Assembly (NCBI GenBank): GCA_001414345.1
Contig: LLCB01000068.1
Span: 150,690 to 214,689, forward strand
DNA: 64,000 nucleotides
Direction: 5' to 3'
DNA from: Hymenoscyphus infarciens
Lineage: Eukaryota > Ascomycota > Leotiomycetes > Helotiales > Helotiaceae
Shown here in pieces: positions 12,490 to 23,298 of this stretch; within the stretch, counting starts at the first letter, position 1; the number at the start of each line of letters is the position of its first letter. The notes beneath the pieces were generated by a model. It had not been told where the DNA came from, did no database searches, and saw only the letters and a list, made by a program, of their open reading frames with translations. Position numbers and translations under genes: made by a program.

Positions 12490-13168
12490 AGAATCTCGAG
12501 GGAAGAAATTGGGCGGCTATTCACTGTTTGTTTCTCGAGATTGAAAGGAGAGGTAGGGGGTGAGTTTACGAAGAATCTTAGACTGGTTCTTCCATCTTTG
12601 CTGCTTCTGAGTAGTCCATTCTGTAGTTTGGCGAGTGAGTGTTGAATTATGAGACGTGAGAATTGAAATGTTGACGAGGTTTGGTGAGTTGATGCTTTGG
12701 GAAAGAGTTCAAGTCTTTGTGATGATTTATATCACTTGTACCACTCTCATGAACTGCAAAGTTCATTTGGCAAGTCAAGCTGACCTAGGAGATGTTTGCT
12801 ATTTTGGTGCATGTTGGGGAACGATGCGGGTATTGACAGGCTCTCCAGGGGTCTCGTTTAACCCCGCATAGCCCCCATCCAATGAAAACACTCCAATTCG
12901 AGACTTCGTGGAAGAACCGGGGTTCTCCGTTGCTTATGCTTCACTTTCTGGACCGCGAAAGAAACAAGCTTTTTTATCTTGATTGCCTCCATGATGACTA
13001 CGCTGCCCGCATATCCTATGTGGGAAAGTTGGGTTTCTCCGGTATACCCTACATAGTACACTTGATTGGCATGGAGAATTACAATTGACACTTGGCTTCC
13101 GATTCACGAAAATATATAAGTATTCGCGAAACCCACAATATTTCCACCTCCCCATCATCAGCAACTCA
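12490..13168. other. Divergent promoter region, cupin / quinone oxidoreductase
   Basis: No convincing gene. A TATA-like ATATATAAG lies near 13112, about 57 bp before the first ATG of the downstream gene. The unresolved 5' part of the cupin gene must also lie in this region. Confidence 0.45.
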
Positions 13169-14254
13169 ATGATCTCACAAGGTTTTGGACAACGAACAGT
13201 ATCACAAATCTCTAAACCCGCACTCGTCCACTCCCGCACAATCACCAAAATCTCCACCATGTCTCTCCCCCAAACCCAAAAAGCAATCCTCCAACCCGAC
13301 AAAAATTCAGTCAGCGTAGTCCTAACCACCGACCCCGTTCCCATCCCCACCCCAAATACTTCCGAGCACTTAATCAAAGTTCATGCCACCGCAATAACAA
13401 ACGGCGAACTCCTCTGGACAAAAAACTTCCCCATTCCCGAAGAATACGCAAAACACAAAAAGCTAGTCCCCTGCAACGACGTCGCCGGAACCGTAATCAT
13501 CGCACCAGAGAACTCTCCCTTTCAAGTTGGGACCGAAGTCTATGCTCGTTCAAACTATCTTCGAACGGGATGTGCACGAGAGTATTCGATTTTGTTGACC
13601 GAAGAGATGGCGGAGAAACCAAAGAGGATGAGTTGGGCGGAGAGTGCTACTATGCCTATGAGTGTTGAGACTGCGTGGCAGGCTTTATTCATCCATGCTG
13701 GTTTTGAATTTAAAGCTGGCTCTGGATCGAAGGGAAAGAGAGTTTTCGTCACCGCTGCGTCTGGGGGTGTAGGAACGTGGGTGGTTCAACTAGCTAAATG
13801 GGCCGGTGCGGAAGTTGTCGCTACCTGTGGTCCTAAAAACGTCGAGAGTGTGAAAGCAGTGGGTGCGGATGAGGTTCTTGATTATACCTCGACGAACATC
13901 AAGGAGTGGGCGAAGGGAGAGGAGAAGATGGCTGATTTGGTGATTGATTGCATTGGGAGGAAATCTTTGGAGGATGCTTGGTGGGTTGTAAAGGATGGAG
14001 GACAGATTATCAGTATTTTCCAACCGCCGGAACAAGTTAAGCCTAAGGGGGTGGGAGCGGGTATCCGGGATTCGTTTTTTGTGATGTATCCGAGTGGGGA
14101 ACAGTTGAAGGCTGTCACGGAGTTGATTGATGCTGGGTTTGGAAAGACGGGGTTGGATAGTGTGTTTCCTTTTGAAAAGTTTCAGGATGCTTTTGCGAGA
14201 CTAGCGAGTGGAAAGGCCAGTGGAAAAGTGGTATTGGATCTGGGTGTAAAATAA
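13169..14254 (+). CDS. Medium-chain zinc-independent oxidoreductase (quinone oxidoreductase-like)
   Basis: Single exon. From ATG 13169 it gives 361 residues; a second in-frame ATG at 13259 (331 residues) has the stronger context CCACCATGT and matches where the conserved domain begins. The extra 30 residues are rich in Ser, Thr, Arg and Lys with no acids, so they could be a mitochondrial presequence used by one isoform. The N-terminal GroES-like domain contains NDVAGTVI; the NAD(P) fold shows VFVTAASGGVGTWVVQLAK (about residues 193-211) and GADEVLDYT. The Cys/His zinc ligands of classical alcohol dehydrogenases are not seen, placing it with NADPH quinone oxidoreductases or enoyl reductase-like enzymes. 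Substrate unknown. Intact. Confidence 0.85.
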   Translation: MISQGFGQRTVSQISKPALVHSRTITKISTMSLPQTQKAILQPDKNSVSVVLTTDPVPIPTPNTSEHLIKVHATAITNGELLWTKNFPIPEEYAKHKKLVPCNDVAGTVIIAPENSPFQVGTEVYARSNYLRTGCAREYSILLTEEMAEKPKRMSWAESATMPMSVETAWQALFIHAGFEFKAGSGSKGKRVFVTAASGGVGTWVVQLAKWAGAEVVATCGPKNVESVKAVGADEVLDYTSTNIKEWAKGEEKMADLVIDCIGRKSLEDAWWVVKDGGQIISIFQPPEQVKPKGVGAGIRDSFFVMYPSGEQLKAVTELIDAGFGKTGLDSVFPFEKFQDAFARLASGKASGKVVLDLGVK

Positions 14255-14519
14255 AGGGTCGTTCTGCGGTGCTGAAATGAAGGACGCATCTCTTCTGAGT
14301 CTGCATTGTTTTCAATTTTGGTGTTTGGTACCACGTAATAAGCCGAAGGCGGGTTGGAATTGATTACACGACAACCACCGGTCGGAAACACATAATTTTT
14401 ACTTCTATCTCAACCTTGAGTAGTAAAACTTCGGCTATTCATGAGCTTCCGGGCGTTGGTTCTGAGCTGATATGGCCAATTCATCTCACTTTAGTACTCA
14501 TTCTACGAGCTTACTAACC

Positions 14520-15310
14520 GTCAAATTACATCGACTGGTTACATCAGTGTCCCTGTGGCATGGGAAACTTCTCCCCATAAGTGACTTCCTGCCTTGGCGA
14601 TATTGCCTTTTTTGAAAGGTGGCTTCGAGTTCCTCAAGTACATCTTTTTTGGCACCGGTATGCTTTCTATGTCGATGCAAACACTTTCGTTGTTTGTAAG
14701 AACAACTTCCCTCAACGAAGGTGGCACTAAGCTACTCTCCAAATCTCGGTCCTTAACAGAAGACTTAAAAATTATTAACCTCAAAAACGACATACCGGAC
14801 ATAGAAATCATGCCTCTTGCCGTGAGTGCAAGGGATAATCTAGAGGAGCATAACCGTCTTTTCTCAAAATTCGGCATTTTCGGTCTCCTAGCCACACTTC
14901 TACAACCTCACTCCAAAGCCACCGTCCGCTTACAATCATCTAATCCTCACGATCAGTCTGAAGTTGACTTCGGCCTCCTAACGTCACCCAGAGATGTTGT
15001 TACAGTGAGGACAGCTGTACTATTATCCTTGAAACTAGGCAGAGAAATCAAAGCATCAGCATTTCTACTCTTACACAAGCTCACGTTTAACAAGAAAACC
15101 AAAGACAATGATAATGCTCTTGGCGAATTTATCAGAGAAAGGGTACAAACTATTTTACCGCTACGCTCGTAGTTGTCGAATGGCTCCCGAAAACGACCCA
15201 ATCCCTGTTATTCTTGATAATAAATGACCAGTTGGTGATCTGAGTAATGTACGGGTTTGTGATACGAGTGTATGGGAAAGGAACCTGAGGACGCGCTACT
15301 CGCTTAAATC
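14520..15310 (+). pseudogene. GMC oxidoreductase C-terminal relic, frameshifted
   Basis: Only the C-terminal part of a glucose-methanol-choline family flavoenzyme remains. In order: SVPVAWETSPHK (near 14545), a frame shift, then LAILPFLKGGFEFLKY, IPDIEIMPLAVSA, the substrate-domain block TLLQPHSKATVRLQSS and VDFGLLTSPRDV (open 14594-15172). Just before the end a single-base shift moves the frame to YRYARSCRMAPENDP, where the family usually has a catalytic His (Y-H-Y); here it is Arg. A TGA at 15225 interrupts before NVRVCDTSV. The FAD-binding N-terminal half with its GxGxxG is absent upstream. At least two frameshifts, a stop, a lost catalytic His and the truncation make it non-functional. 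Base composition is normal, so decay was not by RIP. Confidence 0.8.
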
Positions 15311-16190
15311 CCACAGCCTGGTCTCATTTTTCAGGCTTGCACAGATAGTTCTCATAAAGTATCACTGTATCGATTCATCAGACTTTTGAGTGAACACGAA
15401 GCCCTTTATTGAAAACAAATTGCTTTCGTGAATTCTTGTATCTCTTTAAGCCTCCCTATCTACTGGACTGTTTTTTCGCCGGGTTTTTTAATTTATTTGT
15501 CTTTGTGGCGTTTAGGAAGTGTTGTTTTGTGGAATGAATTTTCCAGGAAATAACAAACACAGCGTCGTTATATTACAAGTATCCTTGGAAAAATGAAAAT
15601 ATAAAGTGCGAGGGAACCAAGACCCCGTGCCTAACAACCGGTAATCGCGAACCCATCCAGAGGGGTGCGACATGCATTTCGCATGAGAAATAGAAGAGCG
15701 CAGCCTTTGTACTAGAGAGCCGCGTATTAATGACGCGTGGGGTTCAGCATGACGAACGAGGCCGCAAAAAAAAGAGTTGGAAATGGGATAAAGAGCGCAG
15801 TATGTCAATTTTGCACCCTGCCTTCCTTGAAGGAAAGAGGAGCGGAAAGAGATTATATATGGACTGAGTCGTTTTAAGTGTCAGATGTAGCCGATAAAGC
15901 CGACCCATCTATCCCACTGAAAACAGTTGGGTATACCAACATTCCACCCCGTTAGACACCCGCTTCCAGAGAAACATGAAGCGTGACACCTTACAGCCAA
16001 CGATTGTTCTCTTTATTGTATAGAAAACAGAATTTATCTTCGTAAAACTGCGATGAGCAACAAAATACCAATCTAGTAATTTCCGGAGTCACAAGATCCT
16101 GAATTTTTAATGTCCATCACGTTATAACGGTCTTTCTTTGTACGAGCCCGACGCCACAAAGCACGAGCTCAGAACAGCCCATGTTCCGGA
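15311..16190. other. Gene-free stretch
   Basis: No coding signal on either strand; the longest frame (15512-15808, minus) has no family resemblance. A GATGAGCAACAAAA motif occurs at about 16052, related to the array that follows. Confidence 0.45.
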
Positions 16191-18495
16191 ATGCTCGAAG
16201 TGCAACAAAATATGAAAGACGAATCTAGTTCTTAAGCCTTACCCTGGATTGGGAGGAATCAATAATCTTTTGGAATTCGCGAGATGCAACAATATGTTGT
16301 ATTTGGCAAGTGATTGGTATGTTAGGGTCTAGAGCTAGGCGAGGTTGAGGCGGGAACGAGGTGGTGGGATGAGGATAGACAAAAGAAATTTGAATACACT
16401 TTCTGCTATGCAATCTCGAGGATTGATGCATGATGATCACGTTCACTTGCTCTTAAGTGGCTGGGTAAAGGAATACAAGCAACAAATGACTCGAAGCTTC
16501 CCAAATGTGCGAAGTGCAACAGATCCAGCATTTCTCCAATTCAGGAAATTTTACGAAGATAATGAAGGAAACAAAGAAATTATCACTCGGTTCTTTCTTG
16601 CCTGACATCGAATCATATCTCGTGTTTTATAAACTCCGAACTGCAACAAAATCTAGGTCTTTTCTCGATCTAGGAAAGCTCGAGTTCACTTCGACAAAGA
16701 AACTCATCGCCCACATCACCGACTAAAGAAAGAAGTTTCACGTTTCACAAGATTCGAAATGCAACAAAAATTCTCGGATTAGCCAATGTGGCAAGCTCAT
16801 TGTTGGTCAGCTCAGCGTTGCCTTCGGTGGCAATAAACCCGAGTAAATAGCTACCGGTACGATGGTTCTTTAACAACACCAACAAGACCGGGAATCTTAA
16901 GCGGTTGCGAAATGCAACAAACTCTACAATGGGTTAGAGGCTTAAATATTATTGGGAGCATTGTTGAAAGTGTTCCCGGAACGTCGCGTCGAGACTATTG
17001 TCCAGCCCAGTAGGTCAGTATGCTTCCCCAATAATACCCGAATCCGGCAGGTGAATGACACACTCGCCTCCCAACTGCCCCAAGCTACAAAGAGAATAAT
17101 CAGGAAAAGAGAGTAGAATCACTCAAGTCTGTTAAAGCCATGCGGTATGAGCCCCTGGCAACCATAAGCTGGCTGCTCCTCGCATCCGTCACCTCTCACA
17201 AACTCCTTTATCCTTTATGAACGAAGAATTAAGCAGAAAGCAGTAAATCGTGTTTCAAAAAATTCGAAATGCAACAAGATTCATAGTCTGGTCCAAGTTT
17301 GTAAAACGATTCGGCGAGCGTCTCTCACCGAAACCCCCGGCTCCTGGCACTTGCCACCAAACACTTCACACAAACTGCTTCATCCATGACCTAAATAAGA
17401 AAGTCTTAAGATGTTTCAGAAACTCGAAGTGCAACAAAAAAATGGCGGTGCAAATTTGTAAAACCCAAATAAGAGCTTACTTTTAACGCTGGAGCCGGCT
17501 CCTCACACTCGCCACCAACCAATACCACACCACAAACAACCTTTACCCCCCGTTGGCCCCTCGTAAGAAAACCAAAAAACAAAGACTTAAAGCAATGTTT
17601 CAGAAAATTCGAAGTGCAACAAAAATCGTCTCTTAGGTTGGTAAAAGCCATGTGGCAACCTCTCTTACTGAAGCCGGCTCCTTGCACTCATCTCCAACAC
17701 CAAACAACTCCTCCCTTTTTGAAGATACCCAGGAAATGTTTCAGAAAACACGATTTGCAACAAAAGTATCCTTCCAATGAAAACCCTACAAGTCTCGGTC
17801 ATTGTTTGCTTCTTTAGTGACTGTTTGCGGTATCCCGCTCCGGCTCCGGGCTTGGCTCGTCGACTGTTTTCGGAAAGTATTCGTCCGGGGTAATTGGAGA
17901 TCAGGTTTGGGGAAAAAAAGGAGTTCGTTTCAATTTTTTGCGATGTGCAACAGTTTGTCTGATGTTTTGATTGCGTGTGAAGTTCTGATGTTTTAGGGGT
18001 TTGTGGTGGGTTTGGAAGTGTCGTGGGGGAAGTGGGGGGTTTCGGGTATGTCTGGCGGGGTAGAGCTTCCTGCACAGAAATGGGATAAAATACTTTTCTG
18101 TACAGAAGGAAAAAAAGACTTTGAATTACAATAGATCTAGATTGATAAACGTAGTTGAAAGAGCAGAGTTTGTCCGAGAAACAGCGATCAAGTGCAAAAT
18201 CGTGATACTTCTTGTTAGAGTTATGAGATTTCCCCCCACTTCTCCCACAATTATCTAAAGACAAGGTAAATTATCAGGCGACTCTAGGACCGTTCAGGAG
18301 AATAAAATGAGAGTTTTTTTGGTTCTTCTGAAACTTGGAGGATGCTCTAATTGTTCTGTAATTCTGATCTATTCCACCGGGAACAGCATCCCACCATAAA
18401 CTGATTCAGACACTCGACTTTCATTCTACAATGTAGCAAATCCTGCTAAAAGGAATGAAGACTATATTTAAGAACCCGTGAGCTTGGAATGCAAC
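16190..18495 (+). repeat. Dispersed TCGAARTGCAACAAAA motif array, block 1
   Basis: Twelve copies of a 16-base motif, all on the plus strand, with the T of TGCAAC at 16201, 16285, 16515, 16642, 16760, 16913, 17270, 17430, 17615, 17756, 17946 and 18490. Several intervals fall at 118-190 bp and one at 357, about twice that. From 17240 to 17790 the wider unit is recognisable: ATGTTTCAGAAAATTCGAAG, the motif, then about 60 bp later a GCCGGCTCCTNGCACTC segment and CACCAAACAACT. It is thus a strongly diverged tandem repeat of roughly 160 bp in which only the motif stays sharp. No coding capacity. See also 29936-30580. Confidence 0.75.
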
Positions 18496-19008
18496 ACCCC
18501 TGCTGTTCATGCCGGCGATGCTCATAATTGCATTGCCCTACCTATAATTGGTCCTATAATCACCGTTATATGGGGTGGTCTGTGGCAGGAGACCCCACAC
18601 TGACAACGACGACGCGTGCCAGAAAGAATCTTATTATGAGCGTTCAATCAATCGAGCACCCATCTGGCTGGCCAAAATAGCCCTCAAAGCCATTGGAGTT
18701 TTGAATAACCTTGTCTCACGGGATATTTTGGACTTCCAGTAAGACCAGCCACCTTCTTTTTCCCGCCTACAACAGGATAGCTCGGCTCAGTCTTAGTCTG
18801 AGAAGAATCAACGATGACACCAAATGCCATGAAGTCTTTCAAATAAAAAGAGAATCATCCAAGGCATTTTCAAACTGGTCAGACAAACCTCTATCACCTT
18901 GATCGCCGCGTGACTTCACCAGCCTATCTATTTCTCACCTCCTAGTTTCATCGCCACGGAATATCTACGAAAACAAATTCTCCTAGAAACCACTAGTGGG
19001 AACCATCC
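18496..19008. other. Gene-free stretch between motif array and MITE
   Basis: No supported gene. A short frame at 18711-18902 has no recognisable features. Confidence 0.4.
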
Positions 19009-19246
19009 TCTACGGGGACGGATGGAGAGGCGGATTTTGGTCTAGCCTAGCGCCTGCTACTTTATAACTTCTCAAGTTCTAGAATAAAATCGTAGAAATA
19101 AAACAAAAAATTAAGAAAACCTATCAGATACTAATTAACTCTTATCTTAAAGCTTCTAGCTTTTCTAGTCCTGGTCGTGGTTTTATTAAAGTTTTACGAC
19201 CGTGACTCTAGTACCAAAATCCGCCTCTCTATCCGTCCCCGTAGAG
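19009..19246. mobile_element. MITE with 34-bp terminal inverted repeats
   Basis: 238 bp. The ends are inverted copies beginning CTCTACGGGGACGGAT and continuing GAGGCGGATTTTGGT, matching at 33 of 34 positions. CCATC lies immediately on both sides (19004-19008 and 19247-19251), a five-base target duplication. The interior is A/T-rich and non-coding. The near-perfect ends and lack of RIP suggest a recent insertion and low copy number or short length escaping RIP. Superfamily not assigned; a five-base duplication is not typical of Tc1/mariner (2) or hAT (8). Confidence 0.85.
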
Positions 19247-19251
19247 CCATC

Positions 19252-21414
19252 TTCCAAACTAAAATCTCAGACAAACCGCCAATGCCAGCAGAACCCTCAT
19301 TGGATCGTGCACGTCCGGCTTCAAAGACCCCGCATTCGAGGTGAGTTGACGCAGAGGCACAGTATCTTTCTCCAACTTCGTTCCAAATCATGAAGAGTTA
19401 CAGAGTGGACACTTGGCAAGTTATTTTTGCACTTGCATCAAACTCCAAACTTCGAAGGCCTGAGTCGCAAAGATAGGTATGTGCGCACCCACCCTCCAAC
19501 CCCTCCAAGTATAACACCCCTCAAGCAAGATCTCTAAGATTTCATCGCTCCAGGTAACTGGAACAATTAAAGGCTGTCCGACGAGGAACAAACCGGGCTA
19601 AAGCTAGCCGGAAAGCTGCAAGGCAAGTTGGGGTTGCAGACTAGTAAACCACCTAAAACGTACATCCCTCTCTTTTTATAACCTGCCCAAAAGCACTTCA
19701 ATCTGCAATGGAACACCACACCAAAAGTTTTTCCCGCACGTGTATTACCCCTGTAAACTCTCACCTACTTGTAACTGGTGCAAATACTTCGTACTCAAAA
19801 GACTAAAACGGGTTCAAGAAACCACACTAGTGACCAATGATACAAACAGTACAACACGGGAAAATATGTACGGCGATATTTATAGACACAGACACGCTAC
19901 AAACCCGGGTGCGCAAACCCGGAAATATCGGACTCTACAAAACCAAAACCAAACCTGTATTGCTCGCGCGGTCGCCAAACAGAACCCTTCGTACTTCTCC
20001 GCGTACAGAGAGTTCGAAATTTACGGATCGTTCCGTACCATGGAGAGTAGAGGGGCAAGCTTACCCATGTTTCGGAATCCTTCCCCTCCACACGCGGACG
20101 TCCAGCAATCAGAAGGCAGCAGTTTTGATTACCACATTCTGGTGGCTTTTCAGCCTCACTCTTTTTGTGTTTTCATCTCACGCGCCAACACATAGTACAC
20201 CCCACAAATAAACTAAATTCACGAACAGACTTCATGAGCCGTAAATGACGTACCAATCTCCCGAAATGGAGAAACCCCTCAGTCAACAAGAACAACTACG
20301 AAAAAAGACAAGCAAGAAATACTACTCGGCCGAAACATTGCTTCTGTAGATGAAAAATCATTCCATGGGACCGTGAACTCTCGTCTCGGGTCTCGGGTGA
20401 CTATGGGGCGGATAAATCTGCAGCTCTAATAAGCTCAAGCGTGGATGAGGACAAACACCACTGTACTTTTCGGCGAAGCGGTAGTGTTTCTCTTCACTTG
20501 GAAAAATCCAAAAAAGACAACAACAAATTGGCTCTCCACGAGGGAGCCGCCGCGTGAAAGATGGGGGTCCTAGGCGTGAGCTGCTTCATGGACTGACGGA
20601 CTGGCCGCCGCGCTCTTTCCCCTTGAACCGTACATAAAACTGAATGTGCCACCCAATCCACACCGACCATCAATACATTTCTTCAAAAGAAGAAGGTTGA
20701 ATCAAGCATGCAAGCATCTTTAGACCCACAAATGTTTGAGTTATTCGGCTCATTGCGAAATAGGCCCTCATGGGCCGGGGCCAAGGCGACCCAGTGATGG
20801 GGAGAGAAGGAAAATAGATTCTCGGTTCCAGAGTTGAGCAGTGCGATGAGCAACAAAGATGGATTAGTGACATGGGGATGGGGACGGATCGCAGGTTGGT
20901 GGGTTGTTGAAGGAGTGTTGTCCTGGCGCACGGGTACGTGGCGGAAGGGGGGCGTTCTGAATGGATAGAGATGGATGATGAGCGGCCTGGATTCGGACGA
21001 TGGGACAACAGACGGATGGAAGTTTTGATGATCCATGGACGGACTTGGTTCAAAAAGCGGACGATGGCAGGAAATGAAGTGGAATTGCATTGCTTCAAGT
21101 GTTGGTTTGAGACGCTTAGACGCTCTACCTGCAGCTTTGTGGCAGCTCTTTGTCGAGTTTCCAACTAGTTGGACACCTGCTCAGGTCGAGGGCCACTGGA
21201 CTTGCTAATTTCTGCTATGTTAATGTTCCATATCAATGAAGGTCGACAGATGATTAGGGAAAAGATAACAAAATACAACCGGGAGGGGTAATGGGCTCCA
21301 TACAGCGACACATGAGCAAGTTGAACTGCATTGCATGCATGTTGTTTGAATTCCCGTAAAACATCAACCATTCGATTCGTCTGCCTCCTACCCCTCCGAC
21401 ATGCACAAGACCTA
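19252..21414. other. Gene-free stretch
   Basis: Overlapping short frames on both strands (for example 19740-20211 and 20670-21164) show no family features, and I do not support any as genes. A GCGATGAGCAACAAAG motif occurs at about 20844, like the one near 16052. The right part contains the 3' flank of the CoA-transferase gene. Confidence 0.45.
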
Positions 21415-23298
21415 CTATCCCTTGAGTATTGCATCGTCCACTTCCCAATCGCCCCAACCGGCTGCGTCGTATCCATTGGGTCTGCTGGCTCTCGAAAACC
21501 CCACTCGCAAACCCTCGATGCTGACTGGACTTCTACACCACTTGATCTCTTCCCCGAAACCTTCACTAAAGGCTTTTTGCGTCAACGCATCTTCGAACAA
21601 CTCCGGGTGAACTCTTTGCATGCTGAGAAGCGCTCTTTTCCCCACTTCGTCAACGCTATCCGCATGTCGGAGACCGAAAAACGCTTCGTCGTGCTCCTGG
21701 CGAAGGAATTGTTGTATCTCTTTGCTATAGAGACCTAGTTCTAGCAAAAAGATGTCGTATTGGCACAGAGAAGTTGTTCCCACCCAACTCCCTCCTTCTG
21801 TTGCTCTTCGAAAAATCCCCAACAGTGCCGCTATCGCACCGAGAGAGCCAGTCCCATAGTCACTCATGGGGAATGGTGGGACTACAGGTTCATTCAAGCC
21901 CATGAATTCTCCTTGAGCCCACGCCACTCCAGTGACGCAGTCTGCTATTTGCTGCCATCCTGGCCTCCCACTCCAAGGTCCTTGGTGACCAAAGCAGTCT
22001 TCAGCGACATAGATCATGCCTTTGCCTCTCCCCTTAACTAACTCTATAATCTGTTTAGGACCATAGCCAAGTCGCTCCAGAGAACCGGGACGATAGCCAT
22101 CGAGAACCACATCGGCGGTCTGCAGAAGGTTTTCAAAAGCTTCTCGCCCCCTTGGGGACTTCAGGTCCAGATCGCAAGTATGCTTCCCCGTGTTGCCATC
22201 CACTTGAAAGAAGGGGACATCTGAGAGGTTCGGAGAAGTTATCTTGATGACTTCCGCGCCGTACTCTGCTAGAGTGCGACCCATCGCTGGCCCAGCAATT
22301 ACCCTACAAAGCTCGAGAACACGAATACCCGACAACACTTGCCGATTCGAGTCAGAATCAGACGGTGACAAACTTGAAGGAAATGGGACTGGGGGCGAAG
22401 GATCCTCTATCTTGGACAACTGGAAAGGCGGCAGTGAAAGAAGCGTTGAGCCCTGGTTTATCAGATTGGATAAACTTGGGATGAATCGCTGTAGGAAGTA
22501 CTGACATGCTCCGTCTGCTTGAAGTCTTCCCACTTCAACGCCGTCACTCCTGCTTGTCCCAACTTTGCGTTCATATCCTCTAGCTCGGCGGCCGTAAAGG
22601 CCTTGACATGGCTCTCAATCGTTGCTATACATTCGTGGTAGTCCGTCAGATCCGGACGGTGGGACTCCAATCCAATCATATTCAAAGTTTTCCCGGCCTC
22701 GAGCGAACCATGGATATGGAAATATTCGCCGGGCGTCTTGGTTGCATAAAGGTTGGCCGAGAGTCTCCTGTAGAGAATGGATTGCGCGGCCAGCAGATCG
22801 GTATTCTTCAGTTTTGCCTTTACCTCTGGGTTTTGCTTGCCCATACCTGCGATGGTGGCTATATACGTGGAAAAGAGGAAAGTCCTATTAACCAGAATTA
22901 GCAGGAGTATTTTCCTTGGGTAGAGTTTGTTACGCGGAGCGCTCTATATCAATTGCAATGGCTCGCTCCTTGCGCCACTCATTTCCATAACGCGTCTTTC
23001 CCAGTGCTGCGACCACACACGCTTCCACGCTCTTGAGCGCGACGATAGCCTCGGTCTCCTTGAAAGGGCAAGGGAAGTATATCTTCGATCCATTGAAGGT
23101 CGAGGTCAATTGTACGTTTTGGACTTGGTGGAGGATTTCGGGGGGTAGTTGGCCTTGGAGAGTTTCGAGCAGACGCGAGGTTGCTGTCTGGGCCCCGACT
23201 CGTACATCATAGTTATTCCCATTCCCATTCCTATTCCCATCGGCACTCCCACCACTACCACTCATCTGCACCGAACCGACGAAGATGCTCGCGGCCAT
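21415..23298 (-). CDS. Class III CoA-transferase (CaiB/BaiF family)
   Basis: Three exons on the minus strand: 23298-22934, 22884-22506, 22452-21415, giving 593 residues. Introns are 49 bp (GTAACA...ATAG, phase 2) and 53 bp (GTCAGT...CCAG, phase 0). Such enzymes move CoA between organic acids, which fits activation of a carboxylic acid for breakdown. The N-terminal part has CPFKETEAIVALKSVEA and, across intron 1, ERSA-TFLFSTYIATIAGMGK; the middle has ANLYATKTPGEYFHIHGSLE; the family core in exon 3 reads RVLELCRVIAGPAMGRTLAE and DLDLKSPRGREAFENLL, followed by GYRPGSLERLGYGP. Length equals that of the fungal double-domain members. ATG 23298 is the first methionine in frame; earlier frame is open but has no ATG. 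No breaks seen. It is transcribed away from the Zn2Cys6 gene at 25948. Confidence 0.87.

Noticed and set aside
15512..15808. 98-residue minus-strand frame
   Set aside because: No start context, no motif, lies in gene-free DNA beside the GMC relic.
17665..18264. 199-residue minus-strand frame
   Set aside because: Covers the GCAACAAA array on the opposite strand; composition is driven by the repeats and no domain is visible.
16190..18495. CRISPR-like array
   Set aside because: Repeats are short and degenerate, spacers vary from 60 to over 300 bp, and the genome is clearly eukaryotic.
19740..20211. Two overlapping plus-strand frames of 124 and 151 codons
   Set aside because: Different phases of the same DNA, neither with recognisable protein features.
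20670..21168. Overlapping frames of 76-164 codons on both strands
   Set aside because: No family motif, no splice logic, mutually overlapping on opposite strands; most likely chance in GC-balanced DNA.
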